Shown: one piece after another, positions 7,974 through 16,633 of the stretch
Position numbering within the stretch: the stretch's first letter is position 1
Layout: each line of letters opens with the position of its first letter
From: Phycisphaerales bacterium UBA1161
GTDB lineage: Bacteria > Planctomycetota > Phycisphaerae > Tepidisphaerales > Tepidisphaeraceae
Assembly (NCBI GenBank): GCA_002311745.1
Contig: DBZL01000007.1
Location: 1-46,570, forward strand
Direction: 5' to 3'
Length of the DNA: 46,570 nucleotides
Program-made: the position numbers and the translations under genes
Notes under the pieces: generated by a model
Seen by the model: only the letters and a program-made list of their open reading frames with translations
What the model was told of the DNA's origin: nothing
Database searches by the model: none

Positions 7974-9935
7974 ATGACGCAATTGACCCTCCAGCAGATG
8001 TTTGAATTGGCCGGGCAGCATCGCCGCGGCGGGCGGGCGGCCGAGGCCGAGGCGCTGTACCGGCAAATCCTGGCCCAGCAGCCGCAGCATGCCGATGCCA
8101 TGCATTTGCGCGGCATCACGCTGTTTCAATTGGGCCGGGCCGGGGAAGCGCTGGAATTGATCCGCCAAGCGGTCGCGCTCAATCCCGGCAGGTCGGATTA
8201 CCTGCACAATCTGGGGCTGGTGTCGGCCGCCTTGGGCAAGGCGGACGAGGCCATCGCCGCGTATCGCCAGGCCCTGGCCGCACGGCCGGATTTCCCCGAA
8301 GCGTGTTCCAGCCTGGCCAATGCCCTTCGGGCCAAAGGCGACCTGGACGGCGCTGCGGAGATGTTCCGCCGCGCGGCAACGCTGCGGCCGCAGGATCCCG
8401 AAGCGCACAACGGTCTGGGTTGCGCGCTGATGGACCAGGGGCGTAGCGAGGAAGCCGCCGCGGCCTTCCGAGCGGCGCTGGCCCTCAAACCCGACCATGC
8501 CCAGGCCCTGTACAACCTGGGCAATGCGATGGTCGCCCTGGGCCGGTTGGATGAGGCGGTCGAGTCGTTCCGAGCGGCGACGATCCTTCGTCCCGACGAC
8601 GCCGACGCCCACAATAACCTGGGCATGGCCTTGAAGGAGATCGCGCAGTTGGACCAGTCCCTGGCCAGTTTCGAGCGCGGCCTGGCCGTCAGTCCCAATC
8701 AACAATCAATCGACAGCAACCGGGTTTACACGCTTTATTTCCACCCGCGTTATGACGCTGGGGCGATCTTGAAGGAGAACCTGCTGTGGAACCAGCGGCA
8801 TGCGGCGGACCTGGCCGGCCAAATCCAGCCGCACCGCAATGACCGCTCGCCGCAGCGGCGCCTGCGCATCGGCTACGTCTCACCCGATTTTTTCAACCAC
8901 TGTCAATCGTTTTTCACGTTTCCGCTGCTGGGCCATCACGATCACGGGCTTTTCGAGGTTTTCTGCTACGCCAGCGTCGCCCGGCCGGATGAATTCACGC
9001 AGCACCTGCGAGGCTTCGCGGGCGTGTGGCGCGATTGCCTGGGCAAATCCGACGCCGACGTCGCACAGATGATTCGCGACGATCAAATCGACGTGCTGGT
9101 GGACCTGACCATGCACATGGCCCACGGCCGGCTCCTGGTGTCTGCGCGCAAGCCGGCGCCGGTCCAGGTGGCCTGGCTGGCCTATCCCGGAACGACGGGC
9201 CTATCCGCCATCGATTACCGCCTGACCGATCCGTATCTCGATCCTCCGGGAAGCGACGCGTACTACAGTGAAAAGTCGATCCGATTGCCGGAGACGTTCT
9301 GGTGTTACGATCCCCTGACCCGTCAGCCGACCGTGAACGAATTGCCGGCTCTGCAAAACCGCTGCGTCACGTTTGGATGTTTGAATAACTTCTGCAAGAT
9401 CAACCCGCCGCTATTGCAACTGTGGGCCAGGGTGCTGTCGGCCGTGCCCGATTCCAAGCTGCTGCTGTTGGTTCCGCAAGGCTCTTCGCGCCGCTGGGTG
9501 CTGCAAACGCTGGGGATCGACCCGCTGCGCGTGGATTTTGTGCCGTATCAGACGCGGCGGATGTATTTGCAGACCTACCATCGCATCGACCTGGGCTTGG
9601 ATACTTTTCCGTACAACGGGCACACCAGCAGCCTGGATTCGCTGTGGATGGGCGTGCCGGTGGTGAGCTTGTGCGGACAGACGGCCGTGTCCCGCGCGGG
9701 ACTGAGCCAGACGAGCAACCTGGGCGTGGCACAGGACTGGGTGGCTCAAACGCCCGATGAATTCGTCCAGTTGGCGGCGAAATGGGCCCACGATCTGCCG
9801 CGATTGGCCCAGCTGCGCTCGACTTTGCGTCCGCGGATGCAGCAATCTCCGCTGATGGATGCCGCGCGCTTTACCCGGAACATGGAAGCGGCGTATCGGC
9901 AACTCTGGAAGCAATGGTGCGACGGCCCGCGTTAA
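7974..9935 (+). CDS. TPR protein with SPINDLY/OGT-type glycosyltransferase domain (GT41)
   Basis: The 653-aa protein has about seven TPR repeats in residues 1-240 (for example AEALYRQILAQQPQHADAMH and EAVESFRAATILRPDDADAH). A bacterial O-GlcNAc-transferase-like catalytic region follows at about 290-640. Typical segments are LRIGYVSPDFFNHCQSFFTF, KPAPVQVAWLAYPGTTGL, CLNNFCKINPPLLQLWARVL and DTFPYNGHTSSLDSLWMGVP. The lysine in NNFCKI and the final PYNGHTSSLD loop match nucleotide-sugar-binding parts of the GT41 family. Eukaryotic relatives add GlcNAc or fucose to Ser/Thr of cytoplasmic proteins; in bacteria, targets are mostly unknown. It starts 3 bp after ftsY. The stop codon TAA (9933-9935) is part of an inverted repeat. 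Confidence 0.9.
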   Translation: MTQLTLQQMFELAGQHRRGGRAAEAEALYRQILAQQPQHADAMHLRGITLFQLGRAGEALELIRQAVALNPGRSDYLHNLGLVSAALGKADEAIAAYRQALAARPDFPEACSSLANALRAKGDLDGAAEMFRRAATLRPQDPEAHNGLGCALMDQGRSEEAAAAFRAALALKPDHAQALYNLGNAMVALGRLDEAVESFRAATILRPDDADAHNNLGMALKEIAQLDQSLASFERGLAVSPNQQSIDSNRVYTLYFHPRYDAGAILKENLLWNQRHAADLAGQIQPHRNDRSPQRRLRIGYVSPDFFNHCQSFFTFPLLGHHDHGLFEVFCYASVARPDEFTQHLRGFAGVWRDCLGKSDADVAQMIRDDQIDVLVDLTMHMAHGRLLVSARKPAPVQVAWLAYPGTTGLSAIDYRLTDPYLDPPGSDAYYSEKSIRLPETFWCYDPLTRQPTVNELPALQNRCVTFGCLNNFCKINPPLLQLWARVLSAVPDSKLLLLVPQGSSRRWVLQTLGIDPLRVDFVPYQTRRMYLQTYHRIDLGLDTFPYNGHTSSLDSLWMGVPVVSLCGQTAVSRAGLSQTSNLGVAQDWVAQTPDEFVQLAAKWAHDLPRLAQLRSTLRPRMQQSPLMDAARFTRNMEAAYRQLWKQWCDGPR

Positions 9936-10105
9936 AGCGGTTTGCAGATCAGCGTACCAATAATGCGCTGATAGCCGCGGGCGGCAGCCCGCGGACATTC
10001 CGTGGTAAGTCGCTGGTTCGACCGTTGTCCGCGGGCTGCCGCCCGCGGCTATCAAGGGGCGGTGCCGCGCGATAGGCCCCATACACTGACCTGCAAACCG
10101 CTTTA
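9933..10105. repeat. Nested inverted repeats between convergent genes, with an inverted REP pair
   Basis: An outer inverted repeat of about 20 bp (9933-9952 with 10086-10105, one mismatch, core AAAGCGGTTTGCAG) encloses an inner perfect 28-bp inverted repeat (9969-9996 with 10027-10054). Each inner arm is itself a REP palindrome of form CCGCGGGC-GGCA-GCCCGCGG. The locus separates two genes that converge, stopping at 9935 (+) and 10126 (-). It may act as a bidirectional transcription barrier, but there is no T-tract, so that role is inference. The inner arms are the same repeat as those around the RAYT gene and near 39310-39390. Confidence 0.8.
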
Positions 10106-10125
10106 GGATGGAATAGCGGCCGGCC

Positions 10126-12912
10126 TCATGGCGGCGACGGATGGGTGGCGCTGGGAACGGTCCAATCCGGGATCACGGCTTTACGCAGCTGGTCGAACTG
10201 TTCGTGCCACTTGGGCCCGCCGGTGCCGTCGCGCCAGATCAGATACAACACCTTCAGCGACCGGGCCACGTTCGCTTCGCTGACGGATGGATCGCCCGCC
10301 TGCGCCAGCTTGTGCATGCAATCCAGCAGCTTGTAGGTCGCTTCCCAGTACTGGGCGTTGTCTTCGCCGAGCTTCCGGTCTTGGACCAGCGGGCCCAGCG
10401 TGGCCAGGACCGTCTTGCAGTCGCCCAGCTCGTACGCGGTCAGGCCGATGCCCAGCGTCACCAGCGGATCGGGTTGGTTTTTGTCGATTCCGCTGGCCGG
10501 GTCGATGCCGGCGCGATACAGGGCGACGTTCTGCGGCGATTGAAGCTCGCGATACATCTGCATCACCGCCGCCAATTCGCGCTGACGCAGTTGCGGATCG
10601 CTCTGCAGCTTGGAGGCGGCCAGCTTGGCCTCGGCGTCGAACCGGCGATAGGTGTACGTATAGGCGCGGATCTTGGGATCGCTGCTTTCCTGGGCCCACT
10701 GCACGAGAAATCCGCTGAGCATGGCGCGGTTGTTGGCCAGTTGGGTGATGTGCTGCTGGGCGGCTTTGGCGGCGGCGGGGTTATGCGCGGCCGCTTCCGC
10801 GTCGTCCTGCGCCTTGAGCAGTTCCTTGTTCAGCACCGCCAGCAGATCGTGGACGGTCTGCGCCCCTTCGCCGCCGCCGGTCGCGTTGAGAAACTGCACC
10901 AGCGTCCGCGTGGCATCGTCGATTTGACCAAGCTGCATGTACGACTGCACCCGCAAAAACAGGGCGCCGTTGAGCAGGACCTGGGCATCGCTCAGGCCGC
11001 GCACGGAATCCTCAAAGCCATCCAGCAGTTGCAGGACGCGTTGGGGATCGTTGCCCTCGCGGCGGGTCACGTCCGCCGCCAACAGCGACGTCCGCGCCAG
11101 CGTCGAGCGCGCCCGGTCTTTCTGCGTCGGTGAGTTCGAGCTGTCGATCAATTGCTGGGCCAGGCGGTCGACGGTTTGGCCGAGCTGCTCGATTTGATCG
11201 ACGCGTTGCAGCCGTTGACCGGGCGTGAGTTTGGAGTCCTCGTCGAGTTGATCTTTCAGGGCCACCATTTCGCCGTAGCGGGCGGCCAATACCTGCGCCG
11301 GTTCGTCGCTGTCGGGAACCATGCGGTAGCAGGCGACGGCTTGGTCCCACTTTCCCTGGGCCAGCAAGCTGGCGGCGTATTGCAGCGCGAACTGTTTGCG
11401 ATTGAACGGCGGATTGACCGCGATGGGCAAAAAGCGGTCCTGAAGCCGCTCGATCCGTTCTTCCCAACGCCCGTGCGGGTCCACCGGCGAGGATTGACGC
11501 AGCTCCGCGATCAGTCCCTGGGCGCGGTCCAGGGCGAAATCCGCCTTGGCGGCCGGGGTGTCGCCGAATCGCTCGATGTGATCCAGAAGCGAATCAACCG
11601 CCGCCAACTTGTCACCCAGAAATTCCTGGAAAATCCCCACCAGCAGCGAAGGCTCGACGGCCTGATCGGCCGGGATGCTCCCGGCCGAGTAGCGGGCCAA
11701 AATCTCCTGCGCCGCCGCCAGGGCCGTCTTCAGCTTGCCCGGCTCGGGAACCTGTTGTGCCCCGGCGGCCAGCACCTGCTGGCGCCCCTGATCCACCAGA
11801 GCCGCCAGCGACAGGGCATCCAGCTTGCCCGGCTCGGCATCGGCTCCGATGCGCGCGGCAAGCTGCTGGTAGATGACCGCGCGCAGGCTGGGAAAATCGC
11901 GGATCAACCCGGCGAGCGCCCCAACCGCCGCGGCATTGGCCGCCTTCTTTGCCGCGCCGGGGGCGGCTTGATCGGCCCGCAGGGCCAGCAGGCGATACTG
12001 CAAGAGCCGCAGGGTCGCCGCCTGGTCCGGGTCGTCGGGGAAATTGGCCTGTTGATCGGCCGTGGCATCGCCGAGCGCCGCGGCGGCGCCGGCGGCGTCG
12101 CCGCTGTCCAGATTCACGATCACCAGTTCGCAGCGAGCTTCAAACAGCAGGCTCGCCGACGGCTCGGGAGAAATCTGGTGCTGGGCATCATGGGTCAGTG
12201 AAGCGATCAGCCGCCTGGCGACGGTGGTCTCCTCCCGGCTGCCCCAAATCGCGTGCAGCTTGGCCATGAGCAGGCGCACCTGCGGCGCAATGCCCGAATC
12301 GGCGTTATCCCATTGGGCAAAGGCGGCCAGGGCCTCGGCGATGAGTTTGGGCCGCCGCGCATCGGCCGCATCCAGGGAAAGCGCCAGCGCGTATTGCATG
12401 CGGGCTTTCTGATAGGCGGCGATGCCGGCCAGATCGTTGGTCTTCCGCCAGGCATCGCCCAGCGCGTCCTCCGGGCTGGTGATGCGATTGGCCAGGTCCG
12501 TCGCCTGGGCCGTGGCCAGCCGATTGGCCTGATCGAACACTCGCCATGCCGCATCCGCCAGCGGGCGCAGATGCGCTTTGGCCGTGTCGGTGGCGCCCCA
12601 GTATTCCAGGATGGAGCTCTGCGGATCGACCCCCTGGGCGGCCAGGATTTGGCCCTGGCGGAACAGCACTTGCGGATCGTTGAACACCTGCAAACCGCGG
12701 ATCAAGTCGCCGGCCGACTGCTCCAACAGTTCCTGCCGCTGCGACGGCGACAAATTCTTTTCGTTTTGCAGCTGCAGGAGCGTGGACATCGCGCGGTCGG
12801 CGGCTTCGGCGGCGGGCGGGCCGCTGGGCTGCGAGCTGTCGGCGGCATCGCCTCGCGCCGCTGGCGCGGCCGTCCACATCATCAGCAGGATCAGCAGGCA
12901 CCTGGACTTCAT
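10126..12912 (-). CDS. Secreted helical-repeat (TPR-like) protein of the ExbB/ExbD/vWA operon
   Basis: This 928-aa protein has a signal peptide (MKSRCLLILLMMWTAAPAARG) and then an almost entirely helical, Ala/Leu/Gln-rich body. Recurrent patterns look like degenerate TPR units, for example GKWDQAVACYRMVP, LQVFNDPQVLFRQGQILAAQG and QSYMQLGQIDDATRTLVQFL. I do not recognise a catalytic domain. Its start overlaps the stop of the preceding exbD-like gene by 4 bp (12909-12912), so it is translationally coupled to it and is the last gene of the vWA-TolQ-ExbD-ExbD operon. By position and export signal it may be a periplasmic scaffold for that complex (inference). Confidence 0.75.
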   Translation of the reverse strand: MKSRCLLILLMMWTAAPAARGDAADSSQPSGPPAAEAADRAMSTLLQLQNEKNLSPSQRQELLEQSAGDLIRGLQVFNDPQVLFRQGQILAAQGVDPQSSILEYWGATDTAKAHLRPLADAAWRVFDQANRLATAQATDLANRITSPEDALGDAWRKTNDLAGIAAYQKARMQYALALSLDAADARRPKLIAEALAAFAQWDNADSGIAPQVRLLMAKLHAIWGSREETTVARRLIASLTHDAQHQISPEPSASLLFEARCELVIVNLDSGDAAGAAAALGDATADQQANFPDDPDQAATLRLLQYRLLALRADQAAPGAAKKAANAAAVGALAGLIRDFPSLRAVIYQQLAARIGADAEPGKLDALSLAALVDQGRQQVLAAGAQQVPEPGKLKTALAAAQEILARYSAGSIPADQAVEPSLLVGIFQEFLGDKLAAVDSLLDHIERFGDTPAAKADFALDRAQGLIAELRQSSPVDPHGRWEERIERLQDRFLPIAVNPPFNRKQFALQYAASLLAQGKWDQAVACYRMVPDSDEPAQVLAARYGEMVALKDQLDEDSKLTPGQRLQRVDQIEQLGQTVDRLAQQLIDSSNSPTQKDRARSTLARTSLLAADVTRREGNDPQRVLQLLDGFEDSVRGLSDAQVLLNGALFLRVQSYMQLGQIDDATRTLVQFLNATGGGEGAQTVHDLLAVLNKELLKAQDDAEAAAHNPAAAKAAQQHITQLANNRAMLSGFLVQWAQESSDPKIRAYTYTYRRFDAEAKLAASKLQSDPQLRQRELAAVMQMYRELQSPQNVALYRAGIDPASGIDKNQPDPLVTLGIGLTAYELGDCKTVLATLGPLVQDRKLGEDNAQYWEATYKLLDCMHKLAQAGDPSVSEANVARSLKVLYLIWRDGTGGPKWHEQFDQLRKAVIPDWTVPSATHPSPP

Positions 12913-13388
12913 TGATTCACGCCAAAACCGATTTTTCGGAATCCCGCATCCTGCGCGGCCTCCATGACGGTGAGCAGGTTTTCCAGGTTGACCGAGGAAG
13001 TCGGGCTGATGATCACGCGGATGTCGTCGGCCTTGATGCCGGCGGCGATGAAATTCTGCAGTTGCGCCGCCAGGTCGCCTCGCAATTGTGCATACGCTTT
13101 GGCGGAGTCGGTGTTCTTGACCGAGGCGAAATGGCCCGCCTTGGCGATGTAGTACCGGCCTTCCTGCGACAGCTTGATGGAAAACTCGGTGGGGACGCCC
13201 AGGCTGGGCGTGGGCATGGCGCCGGCGCCTTTGACCTGCACCGGTACGTCGCTGATCAAAAAATGCTCGGCCGCGCCGAAGGTCCCGGTCATCATCAGAA
13301 AGAGCAGGATCACCATGACGATGTCCACCAGCGGGATCATGTTGGGCCCGGAGTCGTAGTGAATTTTTTTGGCGCCTTGGATTCTCAT
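12909..13388 (-). CDS. ExbD/TolR family protein (second copy)
   Basis: The 159-aa protein has a short cytoplasmic N-terminus, one membrane segment beginning MIPLVDIVMVILLFLMMTG, and a periplasmic domain. The Asp in PLVD is the position used for proton flow in ExbD/TolR/MotB-type motors. The C-terminal DIRVIISPTSSVNLENLLTVMEAAQDAGFRKIGF is typical of ExbD. It lies 4 bp after the first exbD-like gene and overlaps the TPR gene. Two non-identical ExbD subunits beside one TolQ suggest a heteromeric stator. Confidence 0.9.
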   Translation of the reverse strand: MRIQGAKKIHYDSGPNMIPLVDIVMVILLFLMMTGTFGAAEHFLISDVPVQVKGAGAMPTPSLGVPTEFSIKLSQEGRYYIAKAGHFASVKNTDSAKAYAQLRGDLAAQLQNFIAAGIKADDIRVIISPTSSVNLENLLTVMEAAQDAGFRKIGFGVNQ

Positions 13389-13392
13389 CTTT

Positions 13393-13896
13393 TCACTCCG
13401 GTTTCTTGGTGTTGAAGGCCAGCGATTTGACGTGCGCCAGATTGCATTCCAGCAGAACCGGGGCGAGGAACTGGTAGGTCAGGGATTTGTCGCCGCGAAT
13501 GATGACCTTGAAATCGGGGTTGGGCGCCAGGCCGTAGGCCGGGTCGCCCTCGCGGTAGCGGACAAGAACGTCGCGCAGGGGCGTCATCATTTTCCCGCCG
13601 ATTTCCTGGCGCAGTTTGATCTCGGCCAAGCCCTCCTTGGTCAGGGCGGTGACGATGGGCTGTGCGCCGCCCAAACCCACGGGACCATTGACCACGTTGA
13701 GCGTCAGCGTGTTGCCCAAGTCCTTGATGTCCGTGCCCAGGATGCTGGTGGGGATGTCGATGTTCTTGTCGGCGCCGGTGTTGATGCCGATCTTGGCCAC
13801 GAGCATGAAGAAGATGATCAGGCACATCACCACGTCGATCAGGGGCGTGACGTTGACGTTGCCTTCTTTCACGTCGGGCATGCGATGCGTGCGCAT
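13393..13896 (-). CDS. ExbD/TolR family protein (first copy)
   Basis: The 167-aa protein starts MRTHRMPDVKEGNVNVTPLIDVVM; the membrane helix includes PLIDVVMCLIIFFMLVAKI with the conserved Asp. The periplasmic part (about 45-160) contains DFKVIIRGDKSLTYQFLAPV, which aligns by eye with the ExbD core. It is longer than its neighbour and poorly similar to it outside the membrane helix, so the two are diverged paralogs. It follows the TolQ/ExbB gene after 33 bp and precedes the second ExbD by 4 bp. Confidence 0.9.
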   Translation of the reverse strand: MRTHRMPDVKEGNVNVTPLIDVVMCLIIFFMLVAKIGINTGADKNIDIPTSILGTDIKDLGNTLTLNVVNGPVGLGGAQPIVTALTKEGLAEIKLRQEIGGKMMTPLRDVLVRYREGDPAYGLAPNPDFKVIIRGDKSLTYQFLAPVLLECNLAHVKSLAFNTKKPE

Positions 13897-13929
13897 GGGG
13901 ATGCTCCTGCAAACAGTCCGCGGTGGGAA

Positions 13930-14721
13930 TCAGCGAGCCGTGCCCGGCGCAGAGGTTTGCTTGGCGCCGCCGCCGGGGCGGGCCTCGGCCGGCTTGATCA
14001 TGAGCAGCAATTCCTCGGCGATCAGGGCGCCGCGCACGGTCAAGCGGTCCACCACCGTCCGCAACACGCCGAAGGCCGCCAGGCACGGCACCGCCAGCAG
14101 CAACCCCAGCATCGTGTGGCACAGCGCCTTGGAGATGCCGCCGGCCAGGGATGCGGGGTTGGCCTGACCCTGCTGGGCGTACATGGTGCTGAACGCGTCG
14201 ATCATCCCCAGCACCGTCCCCAAAAGACCCAGCAGGGGACCTAAGTTGCCGATAATGTTCAGATACTCGATCCTGCGGAATTGCTCGGCCGTCTGCTCGC
14301 CGATGGCCGTCTCCATCGCCTCTTTCATGCTGCTGAAGCTGGGGGCGCGCTTCAGGGCGGGATTGAGTGCGCGGCTGACGAAGCTTGGATCGGCTTCCGT
14401 GAAATCCAGCAGGTCCTGGAAGCGCCGCTGCTGGATCATGTCGCGGATGTGATCGGTCGTCTGCGGCGGGATCATGACCGATTCGCGGTTCTTGATGATC
14501 CCCTGAATGATCAGCGTCAGCCCCGTCACCGACAGGCTGAAGATGATCCAGAAGACAAAGTCCAGATTGCCCATGACCAGGCTGAACACGCCTGGTTTGC
14601 CCACGGTCGCTTCGCGTGCGCCCGCGGACTGCGCAAAGCTTGCATCACTGAGAATAAAAATCGTGGCGCTGATCATGACGATCAACAGCGCCAATCGCCA
14701 TTTGGAGGACGCGTAACGCAT
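13930..14721 (-). CDS. MotA/TolQ/ExbB proton-channel family protein
   Basis: The 263-aa protein has an N-terminal hydrophobic segment that resembles a signal peptide (MRYASSKWRLALLIVM to about residue 30). A second helix lies at about 52-76, and the family core contains LNIIGNLGPLLGLLGTVLGMIDAF and GISKALCHTMLGLLLAVPCLAAFG. TolQ/ExbB proteins form the five-fold ring of a proton-driven motor with two ExbD/TolR subunits. The start at 14721 has a good Shine-Dalgarno (AAGGAA about 6 nt upstream); in-frame codons further upstream read through a repeated non-coding stretch. The extra N-terminal leader is longer than in E. coli ExbB but is known in other phyla. Confidence 0.9.
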   Translation of the reverse strand: MRYASSKWRLALLIVMISATIFILSDASFAQSAGAREATVGKPGVFSLVMGNLDFVFWIIFSLSVTGLTLIIQGIIKNRESVMIPPQTTDHIRDMIQQRRFQDLLDFTEADPSFVSRALNPALKRAPSFSSMKEAMETAIGEQTAEQFRRIEYLNIIGNLGPLLGLLGTVLGMIDAFSTMYAQQGQANPASLAGGISKALCHTMLGLLLAVPCLAAFGVLRTVVDRLTVRGALIAEELLLMIKPAEARPGGGAKQTSAPGTAR

Positions 14722-14788
14722 AAAAGTTCCTTCTCTCACGCAGGAGAGCCTGTCCGGATGAAGCGCCACATCGGCCGGCGTCGCCCAG

Positions 14789-14856
14789 CCGGGGACACTG
14801 CCCTCGCAACGCTTGGCGATTTTGCGCGAAGACCGGGGACATTGCCCTCGCAACGC
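14789..14856. repeat. Direct repeat between the vWA and TolQ genes
   Basis: A 24-bp sequence occurs at 14789-14812 and 14833-14856 with one C/T difference, in the same orientation and 44 bp apart. Its core is GGGGACAYTGCCCTCGCAAC. It fills part of the 219-bp gap 14722-14940, which has no gene. Its function is unknown; it may be a remnant of a dispersed repeat. Confidence 0.7.
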
Positions 14857-14940
14857 CTTCGCTTTGCCGATCCTGAATGACGGTCGCTTCCATAAACGAT
14901 CCGGAATCGTTCCAGACTCGCCTCGGGGCCGGAGCCGATC

Positions 14941-16050
14941 TCACTGCCCGCCGGGCGAGCCCGATGTACTGTCGTCGCAATAGAACTTCCTGTAAATCCC
15001 CCCGTTGTCGGCGGCGATCCGACTCATGATGACTTCGAAATCCTTGTTCGTGTCCTTTTCGTCCTTGCTGCCCAAGAGCAGGATGGTGTTGATGTGAACC
15101 TTCTTGTCCCGGTTCAGATCGTTGATCTTGGCCATGACCACGCTGCCGGGCGGGTCTTGGAAGTCGCCGTCCGTGAGCAGGAAAATAAGTTGTGGCTTTT
15201 CACGGAACGCTTCCTCGAGGGCGGCGATGGGGTTGGTGTCGCCCGGGTCGGGCGAATGATCGAAGACCCCTGTGTCTCTCAGATAGTCGAAGACCCGCGT
15301 TTTGTTGCGCGGCGAGGCCATCAACATCTGTGGGGCGATGGCGTGAAACGCGCCCTCCGTCTGGGTGAAGAAAATAACGTTGAACGCCTGGATGGGAGCC
15401 AAATTGCCCACGTCGCGCTGAAGCTCTTGGCGCAGAACTATGTCCTTGACGCCGATCATCGATCCCGAGCCGTCGCAGACGTAGATGATTTTGTAGACGT
15501 TGCCGCCGTGGCCGAAGATTTTGCTCTTGGGTCCGGCGCCGCCGCCTCCGCCGCGCGGGCCAAAGGCGGCCAGCTCGCCCTCGCCGCCGCCCAGTGCCCC
15601 GGCCCAGGTCAGTCCGGCGCCGAAACGGCCTTCGCCGGCGATGCGGTCCGGATCCATCGCGCTGCTTTTGAGCGTTTGCGACAGACTCTCGCTGTGACGC
15701 TGGGCCCAGCCGTGGGAGTCGACGACGGTCGGGTCGTTTTCCTGACTCGCCGGGCGGCTGGGATCGCCGCCCAGTCCTGGATTGGGAATCCCGCCCGGGT
15801 GGCCGTCACTGGCCAGCGTCGCGTCCGGCACGATGATCTCCTCCTTGCTGGCCTGCGTCACCGCGCGCTTGACCAGGGGCGGAAGCAGGATCAGGGCCAA
15901 GAGCAGCAGGGCCAGATGAAAGCTCAGGGACGTCGCAAAGGGCACGATGCGCTGCACCCATTGCCGCTGCCAGAAACCCGGCGCAAACGCCGGCGCCGGC
16001 CGCGATGCGGGCTTGGAGGCGATCAAAGTCGATGGGTTCACCGAGGTCAT
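14941..16050 (-). CDS. von Willebrand factor A domain membrane protein
   Basis: The 369-aa protein has one membrane helix at about 42-62 (SFHLALLLLALILLPPLV), a Gly/Pro-rich linker, and a vWA domain from about 185. Its MIDAS motif DGSGSM at 193-198 (DxSxS) should bind a divalent metal. Later TDGDF supplies another MIDAS-region acid. The topology (short cytoplasmic N-terminus, one helix, Pro/Gly linker, globular end) resembles TonB/TolA, but the C-terminal domain is different. It is the first gene of the TolQ-ExbD-ExbD-TPR operon; TolQ follows after 219 bp. The ATG at 16050 is used; an in-frame GTG lies at 16059. Confidence 0.87.
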   Translation of the reverse strand: MTSVNPSTLIASKPASRPAPAFAPGFWQRQWVQRIVPFATSLSFHLALLLLALILLPPLVKRAVTQASKEEIIVPDATLASDGHPGGIPNPGLGGDPSRPASQENDPTVVDSHGWAQRHSESLSQTLKSSAMDPDRIAGEGRFGAGLTWAGALGGGEGELAAFGPRGGGGGAGPKSKIFGHGGNVYKIIYVCDGSGSMIGVKDIVLRQELQRDVGNLAPIQAFNVIFFTQTEGAFHAIAPQMLMASPRNKTRVFDYLRDTGVFDHSPDPGDTNPIAALEEAFREKPQLIFLLTDGDFQDPPGSVVMAKINDLNRDKKVHINTILLLGSKDEKDTNKDFEVIMSRIAADNGGIYRKFYCDDSTSGSPGGQ

Positions 16051-16064
16051 ATCAGGCACGACAC

Positions 16065-16094
16065 ATTATAGATTGCACAAGATCGGACAATCAA
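16065..16094 (-). promoter_or_regulatory. Predicted promoter of the vWA operon
   Basis: On the minus strand, TTGATT (16089-16094) and a perfect TATAAT (16065-16070) are 18 bp apart. Transcription would begin near 16058, only about 8 nt before the ATG at 16050, which points to a nearly leaderless transcript or use of the GTG at 16059. Confidence 0.55.
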
Positions 16095-16108
16095 AAAGCG
16101 GGTCAGTT

Positions 16109-16134
16109 GTCCGCGGGCTTCCGCCCGCGGCTAT
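16109..16134. repeat. REP element downstream of the RAYT gene
   Basis: A 26-bp element starts GTCCGCGGGC and ends GCCCGCGGCTAT, with an internal 8-bp stem around TTCC. It lies 8 bp beyond the stop of the RAYT gene (16143) and faces an inverted copy on the other side of that gene (16714-16739). Confidence 0.85.
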
Positions 16135-16142
16135 TAAAAACG

Positions 16143-16631
16143 CTACTGCGGCAGTTCTTCGCCCTCTCGCCAGAAAGTCCCCCGGTGTTTCGCAAGATAT
16201 ACGTTCATTAAATGATCAAAATGCTTCCGATCCGTCACGCGTTTACGGCTCTCGCCACGGACGAACCATTTTCTTTTCGGCATTTTCAGTCTACGTCCGA
16301 GAAATAAGCTCATCACGTTCTTTAATCTCATCGTCACATTGTTCCAGGGAATGAACGTTTTCCAGCTCACGAGGAGGTGAATGTGGGTCGGCTCCGTGCC
16401 GGCAGCGTGCAAACGCCATTGGCGCGACGAGCACACTTCATGGGCCGTTTGGATGAGGATCCTCTGAATTTCGGGCGTGAAGAGAACTGGCGGATCGGTC
16501 GCTTGGCGGTCGTAGATGTCGGCCATACGCGGATCGCTGGGCAGGATTCCCTCGCCGCGGCGGACATATCCGCGGCAATGGGCGGGACTCCAACTGCGAT
16601 AAGCGTGGAAAGTGAAGAGGTAAACGGGCAT
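16143..16631 (-). CDS. REP-associated tyrosine transposase (RAYT, Y1/HUH family)
   Basis: The 162-aa protein looks like an IS200-type Y1 transposase of the RAYT group. HIH at 83-85 in PTHIHLLVSW is the HUH metal site, and Tyr145 in LMNVYLAKHRG is the best candidate for the nucleophile. The N-terminus is MPVYLFTFHAYRSW, and the family end GTFWREGE is present. RAYTs cut and join single-stranded DNA at REP hairpins. The gene is flanked on both sides by REP elements in opposite orientation (16109-16134 and 16714-16739), and a third palindrome lies just upstream of its start (16634-16665). It carries no complete IS ends. It sits between rpiB and the vWA operon and breaks otherwise tight gene spacing. 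Confidence 0.82.
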   Translation of the reverse strand: MPVYLFTFHAYRSWSPAHCRGYVRRGEGILPSDPRMADIYDRQATDPPVLFTPEIQRILIQTAHEVCSSRQWRLHAAGTEPTHIHLLVSWKTFIPWNNVTMRLKNVMSLFLGRRLKMPKRKWFVRGESRKRVTDRKHFDHLMNVYLAKHRGTFWREGEELPQ

Positions 16632-16633
16632 AT

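Noticed and set aside
6540..8705. 721-residue reading frame on the minus strand
   Set aside because: It runs antisense to nusB, ftsY and the TPR glycosyltransferase gene, whose families are certain. Its composition (His, Gln, Arg, Gly rich) is typical of GC-rich shadow frames.
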